NCBI RefSeq assembly: GCF_900187605.1
Contig: NZ_FYEA01000013.1
Location: forward strand, 1-64,000
Reading direction: 5' to 3'
Source of the DNA: Pseudomonas sp. Irchel 3H7
Lineage (GTDB): Bacteria; Pseudomonadota; Gammaproteobacteria; Pseudomonadales; Pseudomonadaceae
DNA: 64,000 bases
Shown here: positions 1 through 8,969 of the stretch, in pieces
How the letters are laid out: each line of letters opens with the position of its first letter
Numbering within the stretch: position 1 is the stretch's first letter
Notes under the pieces: model-generated
Seen by the model: only the letters and a program-made list of their open reading frames with translations
Databases searched by the model: none
What the model was told of the DNA's origin: nothing
Made by a program: the position numbers and the translations under genes

Positions 1-13
1 ATCGGCGCTTGGG

Positions 14-95
14 TGAAAGGAGGAGGGGCGAAATCTCCCACGGTCTGTGCTGCGTCAACAGTCAGAATCGAGCCTTGTCCCTCCTCCTCCCTTCA
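14..95. repeat. long-range inverted repeat, purine-rich arm facing pyrimidine-rich arm
   Basis: A GGAGGAGGG-containing arm (about 14-27) can pair with a CCCTCCTCCTCCC arm (about 79-95), with slippage, around a loop of roughly 50 bases. No coding frame is convincing here. It may belong to a gene beyond the left edge, as a terminator or leader structure. The function is unknown. Confidence 0.3.
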
Positions 96-108
96 AGTCC
101 TACCATAC

Positions 109-193
109 AAGCGAGCCTGCTCGCGAAAGCGGTGGGGGCTGTAATTTTGATGTCGACTGACACGACGCCTTCGCGAGCAGGCTAGCTCCCACA
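109..193. repeat. REP-type inverted repeat pair (GCGAGCAGGCT class)
   Basis: Two inverted copies of the GCGAGC(C/A)(T/G)GCTCGCGAA motif lie at about 111-135 and 163-193. This is the common Pseudomonas REP doublet. The rest of the stretch up to the first gene at 385 shows no gene or clear promoter. Confidence 0.75.
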
Positions 194-384
194 TTGAACT
201 CCACAGGACTATAGATCGTGCAAATTGCCGGGGTTTTGCGCGCGGTCGTGCAGATTGAAACAGGCGTGGTGCCAGCACGATTCTGGCAAGTTTCTGATTG
301 GCCTAGAATTTTCGGAGATCGGTCATTGGCCTGATCTCTGCACCTCTCACCGCTACAGTCATCGAACCGATGGAAGGGGAACGC

Positions 385-1494
385 ATGACCCCGACACCCC
401 GCAGGAAAATCGTCGTCGCCCACTCGGTGCGCCCCGACGCGCCACAACACGAAGTACAGACCAACAAAGCGCTGGCCCGCTGGCTGGCGCAGATTCTCGG
501 GTGCAAGTTCGGCGGCAGCTATGACGCTGAAAAACACCAGGGTCGTGATCTGTATTTACTGCCGACGCAAACCATTGTCGGCCCGGCCAGCGCTCGCGCA
601 CTCGGTATCAAGGGACCGGAGGATCTGTGGGGCGGGTTCGTCGAACACGACTTCATCTGCACCAAAGCCATCAGCCACGGCCTGCGCAGTCATCTGGCGC
701 ACGCGCCGCAAGGCTGGTCGCCATTGTTTTCCGAGCGCGTGCGTAACGTGGTCCTTGATGGCCTCAGCGTTTTTGCGCTGGAAGACGCGCGGCCCGCTGC
801 CGAGCACTTACTGTACAACGGCCCGATCCGCTTGAAGCCGGTTCACGCCTGCGCCGGTCGTGGCCAGGAAGTGATCAAGAGCCTTGATGCCTTCGACGAC
901 ATTCTTGCCCGCCCTGACATTGAAAAACAGTTCAGTGAGGGTGTGGTGCTGGAACAGGACTTGAGCGACGTGGTCACCCACAGCGTCGGCCAGTCATTCA
1001 TCGGCGATAAGGTGCTGAGTTACTGCGGTGATCAATACTTGACCAAGGATGCCCACGGCGAAGAGGTCTACGGCGGCTCGAATCTGCTGGTGGTGCAGGG
1101 TGATTATGACGAACTGCTGAAGTTGAACCTGCCCGACGATGTGCGTCTGGCCATTGAGCAGGCGCAGGTTTTCGACGCTGCCGCCGATGAGGCTTACCCA
1201 CGCTTCTACGCCTCGCGACGCAATTACGACATTGCCCAGGGCCTGGACAGCAACGGTAAATCCCGCAGCGGCGTGCTCGAACAATCCTGGCGCATGGGCG
1301 GCGCCAGCAGTGCTGAAGTCGCGGCGTTGCAAAGCTTCGTCAACGATCCGGGGATGCGTGCGATTCGCGTGTCATCGGTGGAAACCTATATCGATCAGCC
1401 GCTGCCGGCGGACGCCATCGAGGTCTATCGCGGCCCGGCTGAGAACAGCGAATTTCTCCTCAAATACGTAACGGTCAAATCCTATGACGGCTAG
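385..1494 (+). CDS. DUF3182 family protein
   Basis: This is a 369-residue protein recognised as DUF3182, a family common in Pseudomonas and Burkholderia with no firm function. It has no signal peptide or membrane segment. A lysine/glycine-rich stretch (LKPVHACAGRGQ, about residues 150-161) followed by acidic segments is reminiscent of ATP-grasp enzymes, but that is inference. The start at 385 is preferred over the in-frame ATG at 370 because an AAGGGGAA ribosome site sits just before it. The next gene overlaps its 3' end by 11 bases, so the two are probably translated together. Confidence 0.8.
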   Translation: MTPTPRRKIVVAHSVRPDAPQHEVQTNKALARWLAQILGCKFGGSYDAEKHQGRDLYLLPTQTIVGPASARALGIKGPEDLWGGFVEHDFICTKAISHGLRSHLAHAPQGWSPLFSERVRNVVLDGLSVFALEDARPAAEHLLYNGPIRLKPVHACAGRGQEVIKSLDAFDDILARPDIEKQFSEGVVLEQDLSDVVTHSVGQSFIGDKVLSYCGDQYLTKDAHGEEVYGGSNLLVVQGDYDELLKLNLPDDVRLAIEQAQVFDAAADEAYPRFYASRRNYDIAQGLDSNGKSRSGVLEQSWRMGGASSAEVAALQSFVNDPGMRAIRVSSVETYIDQPLPADAIEVYRGPAENSEFLLKYVTVKSYDG

Positions 1495-2242
1495 AAGCGA
1501 AAGCATTCAAATCGACATTGATGATGAACAGATGAGCGGGACCTTTCTCAGTCCCAAATCGAAAGTGCCGGGGGTGTTGTTTGTACATGGTTGGGGCGGT
1601 AGCCAGGAGCGCGACCTTGAGCGCGCCAAAGGCATTGCCGGTCTAGGTTGTGTGTGCCTGACCTTCGACTTGCGCGGGCATACCGGCGGCACCGGGATTC
1701 CGCTGACCCGCGTTACCCGCGAAGATAACCTGCGTGATTTGCTCGCGGCCTATGACCGCTTGCTCGCGCATCCAGCACTCGATACCTCGGCGATCGCCGT
1801 GGTCGGCACCAGTTATGGCGGTTACCTGGCGGCGATCCTCACCTCGCTGCGCCCGGTGCGCTGGCTGGCGTTGCGCGTTCCGGCGCTGTATCGCGACGAG
1901 CAATGGCATACGCCCAAGCGTGAGCTGGACAAGGCCGATTTGCGTGATTACCGCAGCACGCTGGTGCGCGCGGACACCAATCGGGCGCTGCATGCGTGTT
2001 CGCAATTCACCGGGGATGTGTTGCTGGTGGAGTCAGAAACCGATGACTACGTGCCCCACGCGGCGATCATGAGTTACCGCGCGGCGTGCCAGCAGACGCA
2101 TTCGTTGACGCACCGGATTATCGACGGCGCCGATCATGCGTTGAGCGAGCCGGTGTCGCAGCAGGCTTACACCTCGATTCTGGTGGACTGGATTACCGAG
2201 ATGGTTGTGGGCGAGCGGTTGAGCATTATTCAATCAGCATGA
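1484..2242 (+). CDS. alpha/beta hydrolase, dienelactone-hydrolase-like
   Basis: This 252-residue cytoplasmic enzyme has the alpha/beta-hydrolase signature. An oxyanion-hole segment FVHGWGGS lies near residue 33. The nucleophile elbow GTSYGG holds the likely catalytic serine near residue 110. A late Asp (ETDDYVPH) and His (GADHAL) complete a plausible triad. The substrate cannot be named. The start overlaps the end of the DUF3182 gene by 11 bases, which suggests a two-gene operon. A perfect 28-bp inverted repeat follows and faces the convergent ybhN gene. Confidence 0.85.
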   Translation: MTARSESIQIDIDDEQMSGTFLSPKSKVPGVLFVHGWGGSQERDLERAKGIAGLGCVCLTFDLRGHTGGTGIPLTRVTREDNLRDLLAAYDRLLAHPALDTSAIAVVGTSYGGYLAAILTSLRPVRWLALRVPALYRDEQWHTPKRELDKADLRDYRSTLVRADTNRALHACSQFTGDVLLVESETDDYVPHAAIMSYRAACQQTHSLTHRIIDGADHALSEPVSQQAYTSILVDWITEMVVGERLSIIQSA

Positions 2243-2262
2243 TTTTTTAGTGTTCTTTCGAA

Positions 2263-2336
2263 CGCTATCGCGAGCAGGCTCACTCCTACATTTTGGAATG
2301 CGTTCACTTGTAGGAGTGAGCCTGCTCGCGATAGCG
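2263..2336. repeat. REP doublet with perfect 28-bp arms between convergent genes
   Basis: The arms at 2263-2290 and 2309-2336 are exact reverse complements around an 18-base loop and carry the GCGAGCAGGCTCACTCC motif. The element fills the gap between a forward and a reverse gene end. It could stop or stabilise transcripts from both sides. Confidence 0.9.
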
Positions 2337-2357
2337 ATTTCGAATTCAAAAACTAAC

Positions 2358-3344
2358 TCAAGAGGGGTTTTTCTCGATCCGAAGCGCCTTGGCCTTGGCC
2401 TCAACCACCAGATACATCACCACCGTGATCAACAACGGCAACAGAAAATAAATCGCCCGATACGCCAGCAATCCCGCCACCAGACTGCCGCGTGAAGCCT
2501 CGTGTTGCAGCAACGCCACAAACACCGCCTCCAGCACCCCAAGGCCCGCCGGAATATGCGTAATGACCCCGGCAATCGCGCTGATCAACAACACGCCCAG
2601 CACCAACGGATAATCCAGTTTGCTCGGCAGCAAGGTGAAAATCACCGCCGCCATCAGCGACCAGTTCAACGCGCCGAGCAGTAGTTGCAAGACCGCCATG
2701 CGCAATGACGGCAGGTTGATTTCCACGCCGCGGATCGACCACTCGCGGCGTTTGGAAAACTGACAAGCGGCCAGATAGCCGACGCTGATCAACAGCAGCA
2801 GAACGCCGATGCCTTGCAGCGCACTGCTGCTGATTTTCCAGCCCGGTGGCATTGTCACCAATCCACTGCTGAACACCACGCCGGCAATGGTCATGTAGCC
2901 AAACCAATTGGTCGCCAGGCTCAAACCGAGGATCTTGGCGATGTTGCTTTTGCTCACGCCAAGACGCGAATACAGCCGATAGCGCATGGCGATGCCGCCC
3001 ACCCACGCGCTCAGATTCAAGTTGAACGCATAGCTGATGATCCCCACCGGCAGAATCTGTTTCCAGGTCAGGTCCTGACGAATGTAAGTGCGGCCGATCA
3101 GGTCAAAACTGGCGTAGGTGAGAAAGCTCAGCAAAGTCACGCCAGCGGCGATGATCAACGTGCGCACCTTGAAGTCGGCCAGGGTTTGCAGGACTTCGGC
3201 CCATTCGATGCGCGTGGCGAACATCGTCAGCAAGACAATCAGCGCGAGGAAAAACAGCAGGGTCAACGGGCGCTTCCAGCGACTCCATTTCGAATGGGTG
3301 GCTGGCGCCGCATGGCCGCTCGGGTGCGCTTCGGAGTGGCTCAT
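2358..3344 (-). CDS. ybhN: YbhN family integral membrane protein (UPF0104 / LPG synthase-like fold)
   Basis: This is a 328-residue inner-membrane protein with a short charged, His-rich N-terminus followed by about eight hydrophobic segments from residue 28 onward. The family is related to the membrane half of lysylphosphatidylglycerol synthetases, and HIPAGLGVLEAVF near the C-terminus is typical. Its role is not settled. It is the last gene of a reverse-strand operon and overlaps clsB by four bases. The order ybhP-clsB-ybhN is the same as in Escherichia coli, which supports a job tied to cardiolipin or phospholipid handling. Confidence 0.88.
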   Translation of the reverse strand: MSHSEAHPSGHAAPATHSKWSRWKRPLTLLFFLALIVLLTMFATRIEWAEVLQTLADFKVRTLIIAAGVTLLSFLTYASFDLIGRTYIRQDLTWKQILPVGIISYAFNLNLSAWVGGIAMRYRLYSRLGVSKSNIAKILGLSLATNWFGYMTIAGVVFSSGLVTMPPGWKISSSALQGIGVLLLLISVGYLAACQFSKRREWSIRGVEINLPSLRMAVLQLLLGALNWSLMAAVIFTLLPSKLDYPLVLGVLLISAIAGVITHIPAGLGVLEAVFVALLQHEASRGSLVAGLLAYRAIYFLLPLLITVVMYLVVEAKAKALRIEKNPS

Positions 3345-4615
3345 GGCGTGTTCCCTCGAAATGGCTTGAGCCGTGGTTTATGTGCTGGCAACCATCCGGC
3401 CATCGCCGGGAAATGCCGCAGAAAGTGGAACACCAGAAACCCTACGGTCATGTGCCAGATGCGCCCGCGCGGGGACTTGCTGGCGTCCATGGCTTTGCAG
3501 TGGTTCTGGCTGAGGTCGTCGAGGCGTTCGAACAAATGCTGATTGAAAGCGCGGTCGCGGATCAGCACATTGGCTTCCAGATTCAGCGACAGGCTCAGCG
3601 GGTCGAGATTGCTCGAGCCGACCGTGCTCCATTCTTCGTCGACCAGCGCCACTTTGCCGTGCAGCGGGCGCTGGCAATATTCGTGGATTTGCACGCCGGC
3701 CTTGAGCAAGTAGTCGTAGGTCATGCGCGCCGCCAGTTTGGCCACCAGCATGTCCGGTTGACCCTGCAGAATCAGGCGCACCTCGACCCCGCGACGTGCC
3801 GCGTTGCGGATTTCCCGCAGCAAACGGTAACCGGGGAAGAAGTAGGCGTTGGCGATCACCACGCGGCGCTTGGCCCGGCGCAGTACCTGCAAATACACAT
3901 CTTCGATATCGGAGTGGTGCTGGTCGTTGTCGCGGAATACCAGGCGCACCTGACCGTCGTGGTCATCGAAAGCCATCTCCGCGCGACGTTGACGCCGACG
4001 TTGCCACCAGAACCGCGCACGGCCCGGCCGACCACTTTGCAGCAGGGCAAAATGATGGATGTCGGCGACCGCCGGGCCCTGAATTTCCACCGAATAATCC
4101 TGCTTGGCTTCGGGGCCGAAATCGGCCAGGTGATCGCCGGAAAAGTTGATCCCACCAATAAACGCGATCAGGCCGTCGACCACCACAATCTTGCGGTGCA
4201 AACGCCGGAACCAGTTGGTGCGAATGCCCAGGCGTTTCGGTGCCGGATCGAAGATTTGCAGATGCACGCCGGCCTCGCTCAGCGCGGTCAGATAACCGGT
4301 GCTCAACTCGCCGCAACCAAAGCCGTCGAGGCTGACCGTGGTGCGCACGCCACGCCGGGCAGCGTCGATCAGAATCTCCTGTAACTCGGCACCGACCTTG
4401 TCTTCGAAAACGATAAAGGTCTCGAGGAGGATTTCACTTTTCGCTGCGCGCATCGCTTCGAACACACGAGGGAAATACTCCTCGCCGTTTTCCAGTAATT
4501 GCACACGGTTGTTGCCCTGCCAGCTGTACTCGACATCAACATGGCCGGGCTCACGGATCGGCGGGTTGATGGCGATCGGTTCCACGGCGGATTTCTCCAG
4601 CGGCGCGCTGCTCAT
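3341..4615 (-). CDS. clsB: cardiolipin synthase ClsB
   Basis: This 424-residue phospholipase-D superfamily enzyme makes cardiolipin at the inner membrane by phosphatidyl transfer. Both HKD motifs are visible: H140-x-K142-x4-D147 followed by GGINFSGDH, and H319-x-K321-x4-D326 followed by GSSNLDP. There is no N-terminal membrane helix, which fits the ClsB/YbhO branch rather than ClsA. It overlaps both neighbours by four bases (ybhP upstream, ybhN downstream), so the three are translationally coupled. Confidence 0.92.
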   Translation of the reverse strand: MSSAPLEKSAVEPIAINPPIREPGHVDVEYSWQGNNRVQLLENGEEYFPRVFEAMRAAKSEILLETFIVFEDKVGAELQEILIDAARRGVRTTVSLDGFGCGELSTGYLTALSEAGVHLQIFDPAPKRLGIRTNWFRRLHRKIVVVDGLIAFIGGINFSGDHLADFGPEAKQDYSVEIQGPAVADIHHFALLQSGRPGRARFWWQRRRQRRAEMAFDDHDGQVRLVFRDNDQHHSDIEDVYLQVLRRAKRRVVIANAYFFPGYRLLREIRNAARRGVEVRLILQGQPDMLVAKLAARMTYDYLLKAGVQIHEYCQRPLHGKVALVDEEWSTVGSSNLDPLSLSLNLEANVLIRDRAFNQHLFERLDDLSQNHCKAMDASKSPRGRIWHMTVGFLVFHFLRHFPAMAGWLPAHKPRLKPFRGNTP

Positions 4616-5409
4616 AGTTCGATCTCCACCGATAACGGGACATGGTCGGAAAGGTGCGACCAGGGACGGTTGGCCAGGACCTTCGGTTGGCTGGCCTTGA
4701 GGTTGCGTACGTAAATACGATCGAGCCGCAGCGCCGGCAAACGTGCCGGAAAACTGCGCGCCGGTTTGCCCTGGTGCTCGGCGAATACTTCGCGCAAGCC
4801 GCAGGGTTTGAGTTGTGCATCGGCGCGCTGGCGCCAGTCGTTGAAGTCGCCGGCAACGATCACTGGCGCGTCGTTGGGCAACTCCGCCAGGCGTTGCATG
4901 AGCAAATCCAGTTGCGCGTTGCGATGACTTTCGCGCAGGCCCAGATGCACGCAGATCGCATGCACTTCGGTGCCATCACCGGGCAGGCGCAACACGCAAT
5001 GCAGCAGGCCACGGTTTTCGTGGCCGCTGATCGACACGTCGAGATTGTCGTGGCGGATGATCTGGAATTTCGACAGCAGCGCATTGCCGTGATCGCCCTC
5101 CGGGTACACCGCATTGCGCCCGTAGGCGAACTGCGGCCACAGGCTGTCGGCGAGAAACTCGTACTGCGGCATTGTCGGCCAGTTGCTGTAGCGCTTGGGA
5201 TGATGCTCGTGGGTGCCGTGGACTTCCTGCAGAAACACCACATCGGCCGCGACGCTGCGCACCGCTTCGCGCAGTTCCGGCAGGATGAAGCGCCGATTCA
5301 GTGCGGTAAAACCCTTGTGGGTATTGACCGTCAGTACGGTGAACGTCCGCACGGACGGCGCAACCACCGAGCCCTCATCGGTAAAGCCAACCGGCTCTGG
5401 AATACTCAT
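4612..5409 (-). CDS. ybhP: endonuclease/exonuclease/phosphatase family protein YbhP
   Basis: This 265-residue protein has the metal-dependent EEP fold. LQEVHG supplies the metal-binding Glu, GDFNDW the catalytic Asp/Asn, and LSDHVPL the C-terminal Asp-His. It could act on nucleic acid, a phospholipid head group or another phosphodiester, and the sequence does not say which. It sits directly upstream of clsB with a four-base overlap, as in E. coli, so a lipid-linked substrate is a fair guess. No signal peptide is seen. Confidence 0.85.
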   Translation of the reverse strand: MSIPEPVGFTDEGSVVAPSVRTFTVLTVNTHKGFTALNRRFILPELREAVRSVAADVVFLQEVHGTHEHHPKRYSNWPTMPQYEFLADSLWPQFAYGRNAVYPEGDHGNALLSKFQIIRHDNLDVSISGHENRGLLHCVLRLPGDGTEVHAICVHLGLRESHRNAQLDLLMQRLAELPNDAPVIVAGDFNDWRQRADAQLKPCGLREVFAEHQGKPARSFPARLPALRLDRIYVRNLKASQPKVLANRPWSHLSDHVPLSVEIEL

Positions 5410-6332
5410 GCCAACACTCCTTCGCCAGCGGGTTCGCCGGGGGTGGTGGCGAGGTCCTTGTCCAGCTCGAAACGATGCAACAGATCGCGCGCGTCATACG
5501 GTGCGCGGACTTTGATGTCGTTGTCGAAATAGCAGAACACTTCACGGGATTTGCGCGCGCGCGGCTTCAAGCGTGGCGCGATCAGGTGCGCGTCTTTTGG
5601 TTGCTCGCCGTGGTGCCAGGCGTCGATGCGTTCGGCCCAGCGCTTGAGGGCTGGTGCGGTGTAGCCGCTGGCGTAGAGTTCTTCGGCGCCGTGCAGGCGC
5701 AGGTAGACAAAGTCGCTGGTCAGGTCTTCGCGGTACGGCCATTTGTTCGCGGTGTCAGCGATCACCAGCGCGGTGTTGTGGCGCTTCAACAAGCGTACGA
5801 ACTCGGGGTCGATGAAGCTCTCGTTGCGGATTTCCACAGCATGGCGCAGTGGTTTTTTACGCCAGGCTTTCATGCTGGCGTGGCCGTGCAGGTGAGCGTC
5901 GTGTTGATGGGCGAGGGTGGCGGCGGCTTCGGTGTCGTGGGGCAATAGTGCGAGGAAATGTTCAAAGCGCTCAGGCTCGAATTTGAAGTTCGGCGGAAAC
6001 TGCCAAAGGATCGGTCCGAGTTTTTCTTTGAGTTCCAGCACCCCGGAGGCGAAGAAATTGGCCAACGGTTTTTCGATCTCGCGCAAGCGGCGGATGTGGG
6101 TGATGAAACGCGGCGCCTTGACGCTGAAGACGAAGTCGTCGGGCGTTTCGGCGTACCACTGCGCATAGCGCTCCGGCCGTTGCAGGGCGTAGAACGATCC
6201 ATTGATTTCGATGCTGTTGAGCGCCCGCGAAGCGAACTGCAATTCGCGTTTCTGCGCCAGTCCCTTGGGGTAGAAGTCCCCGCGCCACGGTTCGTAGCGC
6301 CAGCCGGAAATACCGATGTGAATCGTTGCCAT
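5406..6332 (-). CDS. DUF72 domain protein (YecE family)
   Basis: This is a 308-residue cytoplasmic protein of the DUF72 family, a TIM-barrel fold related to xylose-isomerase-like barrels but without a proven activity. The N-terminal IGISGWRYEPWRGDFYP and the later WQFPPNF and YLRLHG stretches are diagnostic. A good ribosome site (GGGAGGGTGGC) precedes the ATG. It is first in the reverse-strand operon and overlaps ybhP by four bases. Its co-expression with lipid genes is noteworthy but unexplained. Confidence 0.85.
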   Translation of the reverse strand: MATIHIGISGWRYEPWRGDFYPKGLAQKRELQFASRALNSIEINGSFYALQRPERYAQWYAETPDDFVFSVKAPRFITHIRRLREIEKPLANFFASGVLELKEKLGPILWQFPPNFKFEPERFEHFLALLPHDTEAAATLAHQHDAHLHGHASMKAWRKKPLRHAVEIRNESFIDPEFVRLLKRHNTALVIADTANKWPYREDLTSDFVYLRLHGAEELYASGYTAPALKRWAERIDAWHHGEQPKDAHLIAPRLKPRARKSREVFCYFDNDIKVRAPYDARDLLHRFELDKDLATTPGEPAGEGVLA

Positions 6333-6453
6333 GCCACCCTCCCGTCGAAAGTCCTCGTGTTGCCGGTATCTTTTGATGACTGCGCGCGTTTCGGGAAAGT
6401 TTCGATGGCATTACGGACGGTCACACGTCTTTAAGGCAAAGATCAAAAGCGCT

Positions 6454-6668
6454 CCCCCTCACCCCAACCCTCTCCCCCAGAGGGGGCGAGGGGGATGGGA
6501 GCAGATCTTCAGGGTTTTCAGGGTTTGAGTTCGAAAAACAAGGGGGAAGGGAGCTGGTTTTTATGGTTTTCAGGGTCTGAGTTCGACTCCGGACTTTCAG
6601 ATCGGTGCAGCCGGATCAGGCAACTCACCCTAGCCCTCTCCCTCTGGGAGAGGGCTAGGGTGAGGGGG
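6454..6668. repeat. MITE-like repeat, long version of the CCCTCACCCTA family
   Basis: The element begins with CCCCTCACCCCAACCCTCTC and ends with GAGAGGGCTAGGGTGAGGGG, so its ends are inverted copies of each other. The inside holds imperfect repeats (two GGTTTTCAGGGT segments) and no gene. Shorter relatives lie at 15396-15554 and 63020-63167. It fills most of the roughly 400-base gap before the MscS gene. Confidence 0.7.
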
Positions 6669-6733
6669 CTCTTGAACTTGCCACACAAAACTTGATCAGT
6701 TCCTTACAGGTTCAGCCAAGGGAGATCGGAGTT

Positions 6734-8827
6734 TTGGGCAAGTTCAGGATCGCTATTCTGCTGGGAGCACTGCTGTTTCTCGGCGCCAGTGAAATCGACG
6801 CCGCCGCATTGCCGGGCGTCCCGGCCGCCACCGAAGAAGCGGCCAAACCCGAACCGATTGTGCAGGGCGGGCTGCTCGGTGCGATCAGTTCGAGCATCGA
6901 TGATGTACAAGACAAACTCGATCTCAACGAACACCTGGTCGATGCCTGGCGCCTGCGCGCTGATCGCGCCGCCGATGAAGTGGACAAACTGGTCAACCAG
7001 CCGTCGAATCGCTCGGGCTGGAGCGTCGCCGGGGATTTCCTCTCTTTGTCCGGCACTTGGCTCGGCAGTTTCGCGCTGCTCACCGTGCTCGGCAGCCTGT
7101 TGACCAAACGCCTGCGCGAGGGTCGCTGGTTGCGTACCCGTCAGCGTAGTCAGGATCTGATTGGTTACTTGCTGCCTTACACCATTCCAGCGCTGATCTG
7201 CCTGCCGCTGACCCTCTACGTCAGCCATTTTCTGCAAGCCTCGGTGGGACGCGCGCTGGCGCTGTGTCTGGCCTACGCCACCAGCAGCGGCATCTTTTCC
7301 ACCTCGATGTTGTTGTGTGTGGTGGTGATGTTCAACGTCGGCCACAAACGCCCGGCGGCGCGGATCATCCGTAATTACTGCCCGCGACCGCTGTTCCTGA
7401 TCGGCTTTCTCGCCGCCCTCAGCGATGCGCTGACCAGCCCGCAGATCGCCCGCCAACTGGGCGGCAATATCACCAGCAGCGTCGCGGTATTTACCGGCCT
7501 GATCGCCTCGGTGATTTTCGGTCTGCTGGTGATTCGCCTGCGTCGCCCGGTGGCGCATCTGATCCGCAATCGTTCGCTGAGCCAGCGCTTGAAACAACCC
7601 TCGTTGCAGGAGTCGCTGCGGATCTTTTCCGGGCTGTGGTACTGGCCGATCGTGCTGATGGTGCTGGTCTCGGCGGTCAATCTGATCGGTATCGGCGAGG
7701 ACAATCAGAAAGCCCTGCGCTGCGCGCTGTTCACCACGGTTTTGTTAATCGGCACGGTATTCCTCAGCACGATCCTGCAGCACTTGTTCAAGTCACGAAA
7801 GGCCGAAGCGATCCAGCGCAGCAGCGCCTACAAGGAACGTTTTCTCAGTCTGCTTCACGCGTTGCTGCGGATCGTCATCGCCATTGCCTTCATCGATATT
7901 CTCGGACGGATCTGGGGCGTGTCGTTGCTCGATTTTGCCCAGAGCAGCACGGTCGGAAGAGCAATCAGCAACGCGTTAAGCAGCATTGGTTTGATCTTCC
8001 TGGTGACGTGGTTGTTGTGGGTGGTACTCGACACGGCGATCCAGGAAGCGCTGAAGCCGCCGCTCAGCAAACGCGCGGCGCGCCAGCCGAGTACGCGGGT
8101 AAAAACCATTTTGCCGCTGCTGCGCAACGCGATCAAAATCATCCTCGTGGTGATCTGTGCGATCACCACCATGGCCAATCTGGGGATCAACGTCGCGCCA
8201 TTGCTGGCCGGAGCCGGGGTGGTCGGTCTGGCCATCGGTTTCGGCTCGCAGCAACTGGTGCAGGACGTGATCACCGGGCTGTTCATCATCATCGAAGACA
8301 CCCTGTCGATTGGCGATTGGGTGGTGCTCGATTCCGGGCACGCCGGTACAGTCGAAGGGCTGACCATTCGCACGCTGCGTCTGCGTGACGGTAAAGGGTT
8401 TGTGCACTCGGTGCCGTTTGGTCAGATCAAGGCAGTGACCAACCAATCGCGGCAGTTTGCCTTTGCGTTTTTCTCGGTGCAGTTCACTTATGACACGGAT
8501 GTGGATAAAGCCATCGAACTGATTCGAGAAACCGGTGATTCGATCCGCGAAGACCCGTTCCTCAAGTACAACCTGCAAGGGCCGCTGGATGTGTTTGGCG
8601 TCGACAAGATGGATTTGAACGGCGTGGTGCTGACGGCGCAGTTCCGCACGGTGTCCGGTGGGCAGTATGCGGTGAGCCGGGCGTTCAACCAGCGTTTGAA
8701 GAAGCTTGTGGATAACACCGCGACCGTGCATTTCGCGCAGACTTATCCACAGCAGGTTTTGTTGCCAAAGCGGGAGCAGGAGGGGACTGTGGTGGCGAGC
8801 GAGGTGCCGCAGGAGTCGCGGACTTAA
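6734..8827 (+). CDS. MscS family mechanosensitive channel, large type
   Basis: The protein is about 697 residues if it starts at the TTG at 6734, where a ribosome site (AAGGGAG) lies upstream and a clean signal peptide follows (cleavage near DAAALP). An earlier TTG at 6692 is less likely. A periplasmic N-terminal part is followed by about ten membrane segments. The C-terminal MscS core includes the glycine-rich pore helix (ALLAGAGVVGLAIGFGSQQ) and the cytoplasmic beta domain (GDWVVLDSGHAGTVEGL). It probably releases solutes during osmotic downshock. It stands alone, facing lhr across a REP doublet. Confidence 0.88.
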   Translation: MGKFRIAILLGALLFLGASEIDAAALPGVPAATEEAAKPEPIVQGGLLGAISSSIDDVQDKLDLNEHLVDAWRLRADRAADEVDKLVNQPSNRSGWSVAGDFLSLSGTWLGSFALLTVLGSLLTKRLREGRWLRTRQRSQDLIGYLLPYTIPALICLPLTLYVSHFLQASVGRALALCLAYATSSGIFSTSMLLCVVVMFNVGHKRPAARIIRNYCPRPLFLIGFLAALSDALTSPQIARQLGGNITSSVAVFTGLIASVIFGLLVIRLRRPVAHLIRNRSLSQRLKQPSLQESLRIFSGLWYWPIVLMVLVSAVNLIGIGEDNQKALRCALFTTVLLIGTVFLSTILQHLFKSRKAEAIQRSSAYKERFLSLLHALLRIVIAIAFIDILGRIWGVSLLDFAQSSTVGRAISNALSSIGLIFLVTWLLWVVLDTAIQEALKPPLSKRAARQPSTRVKTILPLLRNAIKIILVVICAITTMANLGINVAPLLAGAGVVGLAIGFGSQQLVQDVITGLFIIIEDTLSIGDWVVLDSGHAGTVEGLTIRTLRLRDGKGFVHSVPFGQIKAVTNQSRQFAFAFFSVQFTYDTDVDKAIELIRETGDSIREDPFLKYNLQGPLDVFGVDKMDLNGVVLTAQFRTVSGGQYAVSRAFNQRLKKLVDNTATVHFAQTYPQQVLLPKREQEGTVVASEVPQESRT

Positions 8828-8855
8828 CCGGTGGATTTTTTGGTGTTAGTGCTGA

Positions 8856-8954
8856 CCTCATCGCTGGCAACCCAGCTCCCACAGGGTTTTTGGTGATGCT
8901 GGAATAGAAGGCATACCACAAATCACTGTGGGAGCTGGGTTGCCAGCGATGAGG
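8856..8954. repeat. REP doublet with perfect 29-bp arms between convergent genes
   Basis: The arms at 8856-8884 and 8926-8954 are exact inverted copies of the ATCGCTGGCAACCCAGCTCC class, separated by 41 bases. It fills the gap between the ends of the MscS and lhr genes, where it could act as a bidirectional transcript end. Confidence 0.9.
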
Positions 8955-8969
8955 CCAGAACAGTCACCC

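Noticed and set aside
6560..6600. tRNA-like GAGTTCGACTCC arm
   Set aside because: No matching acceptor, anticodon or D arm is present. It lies inside a MITE-like repeat.
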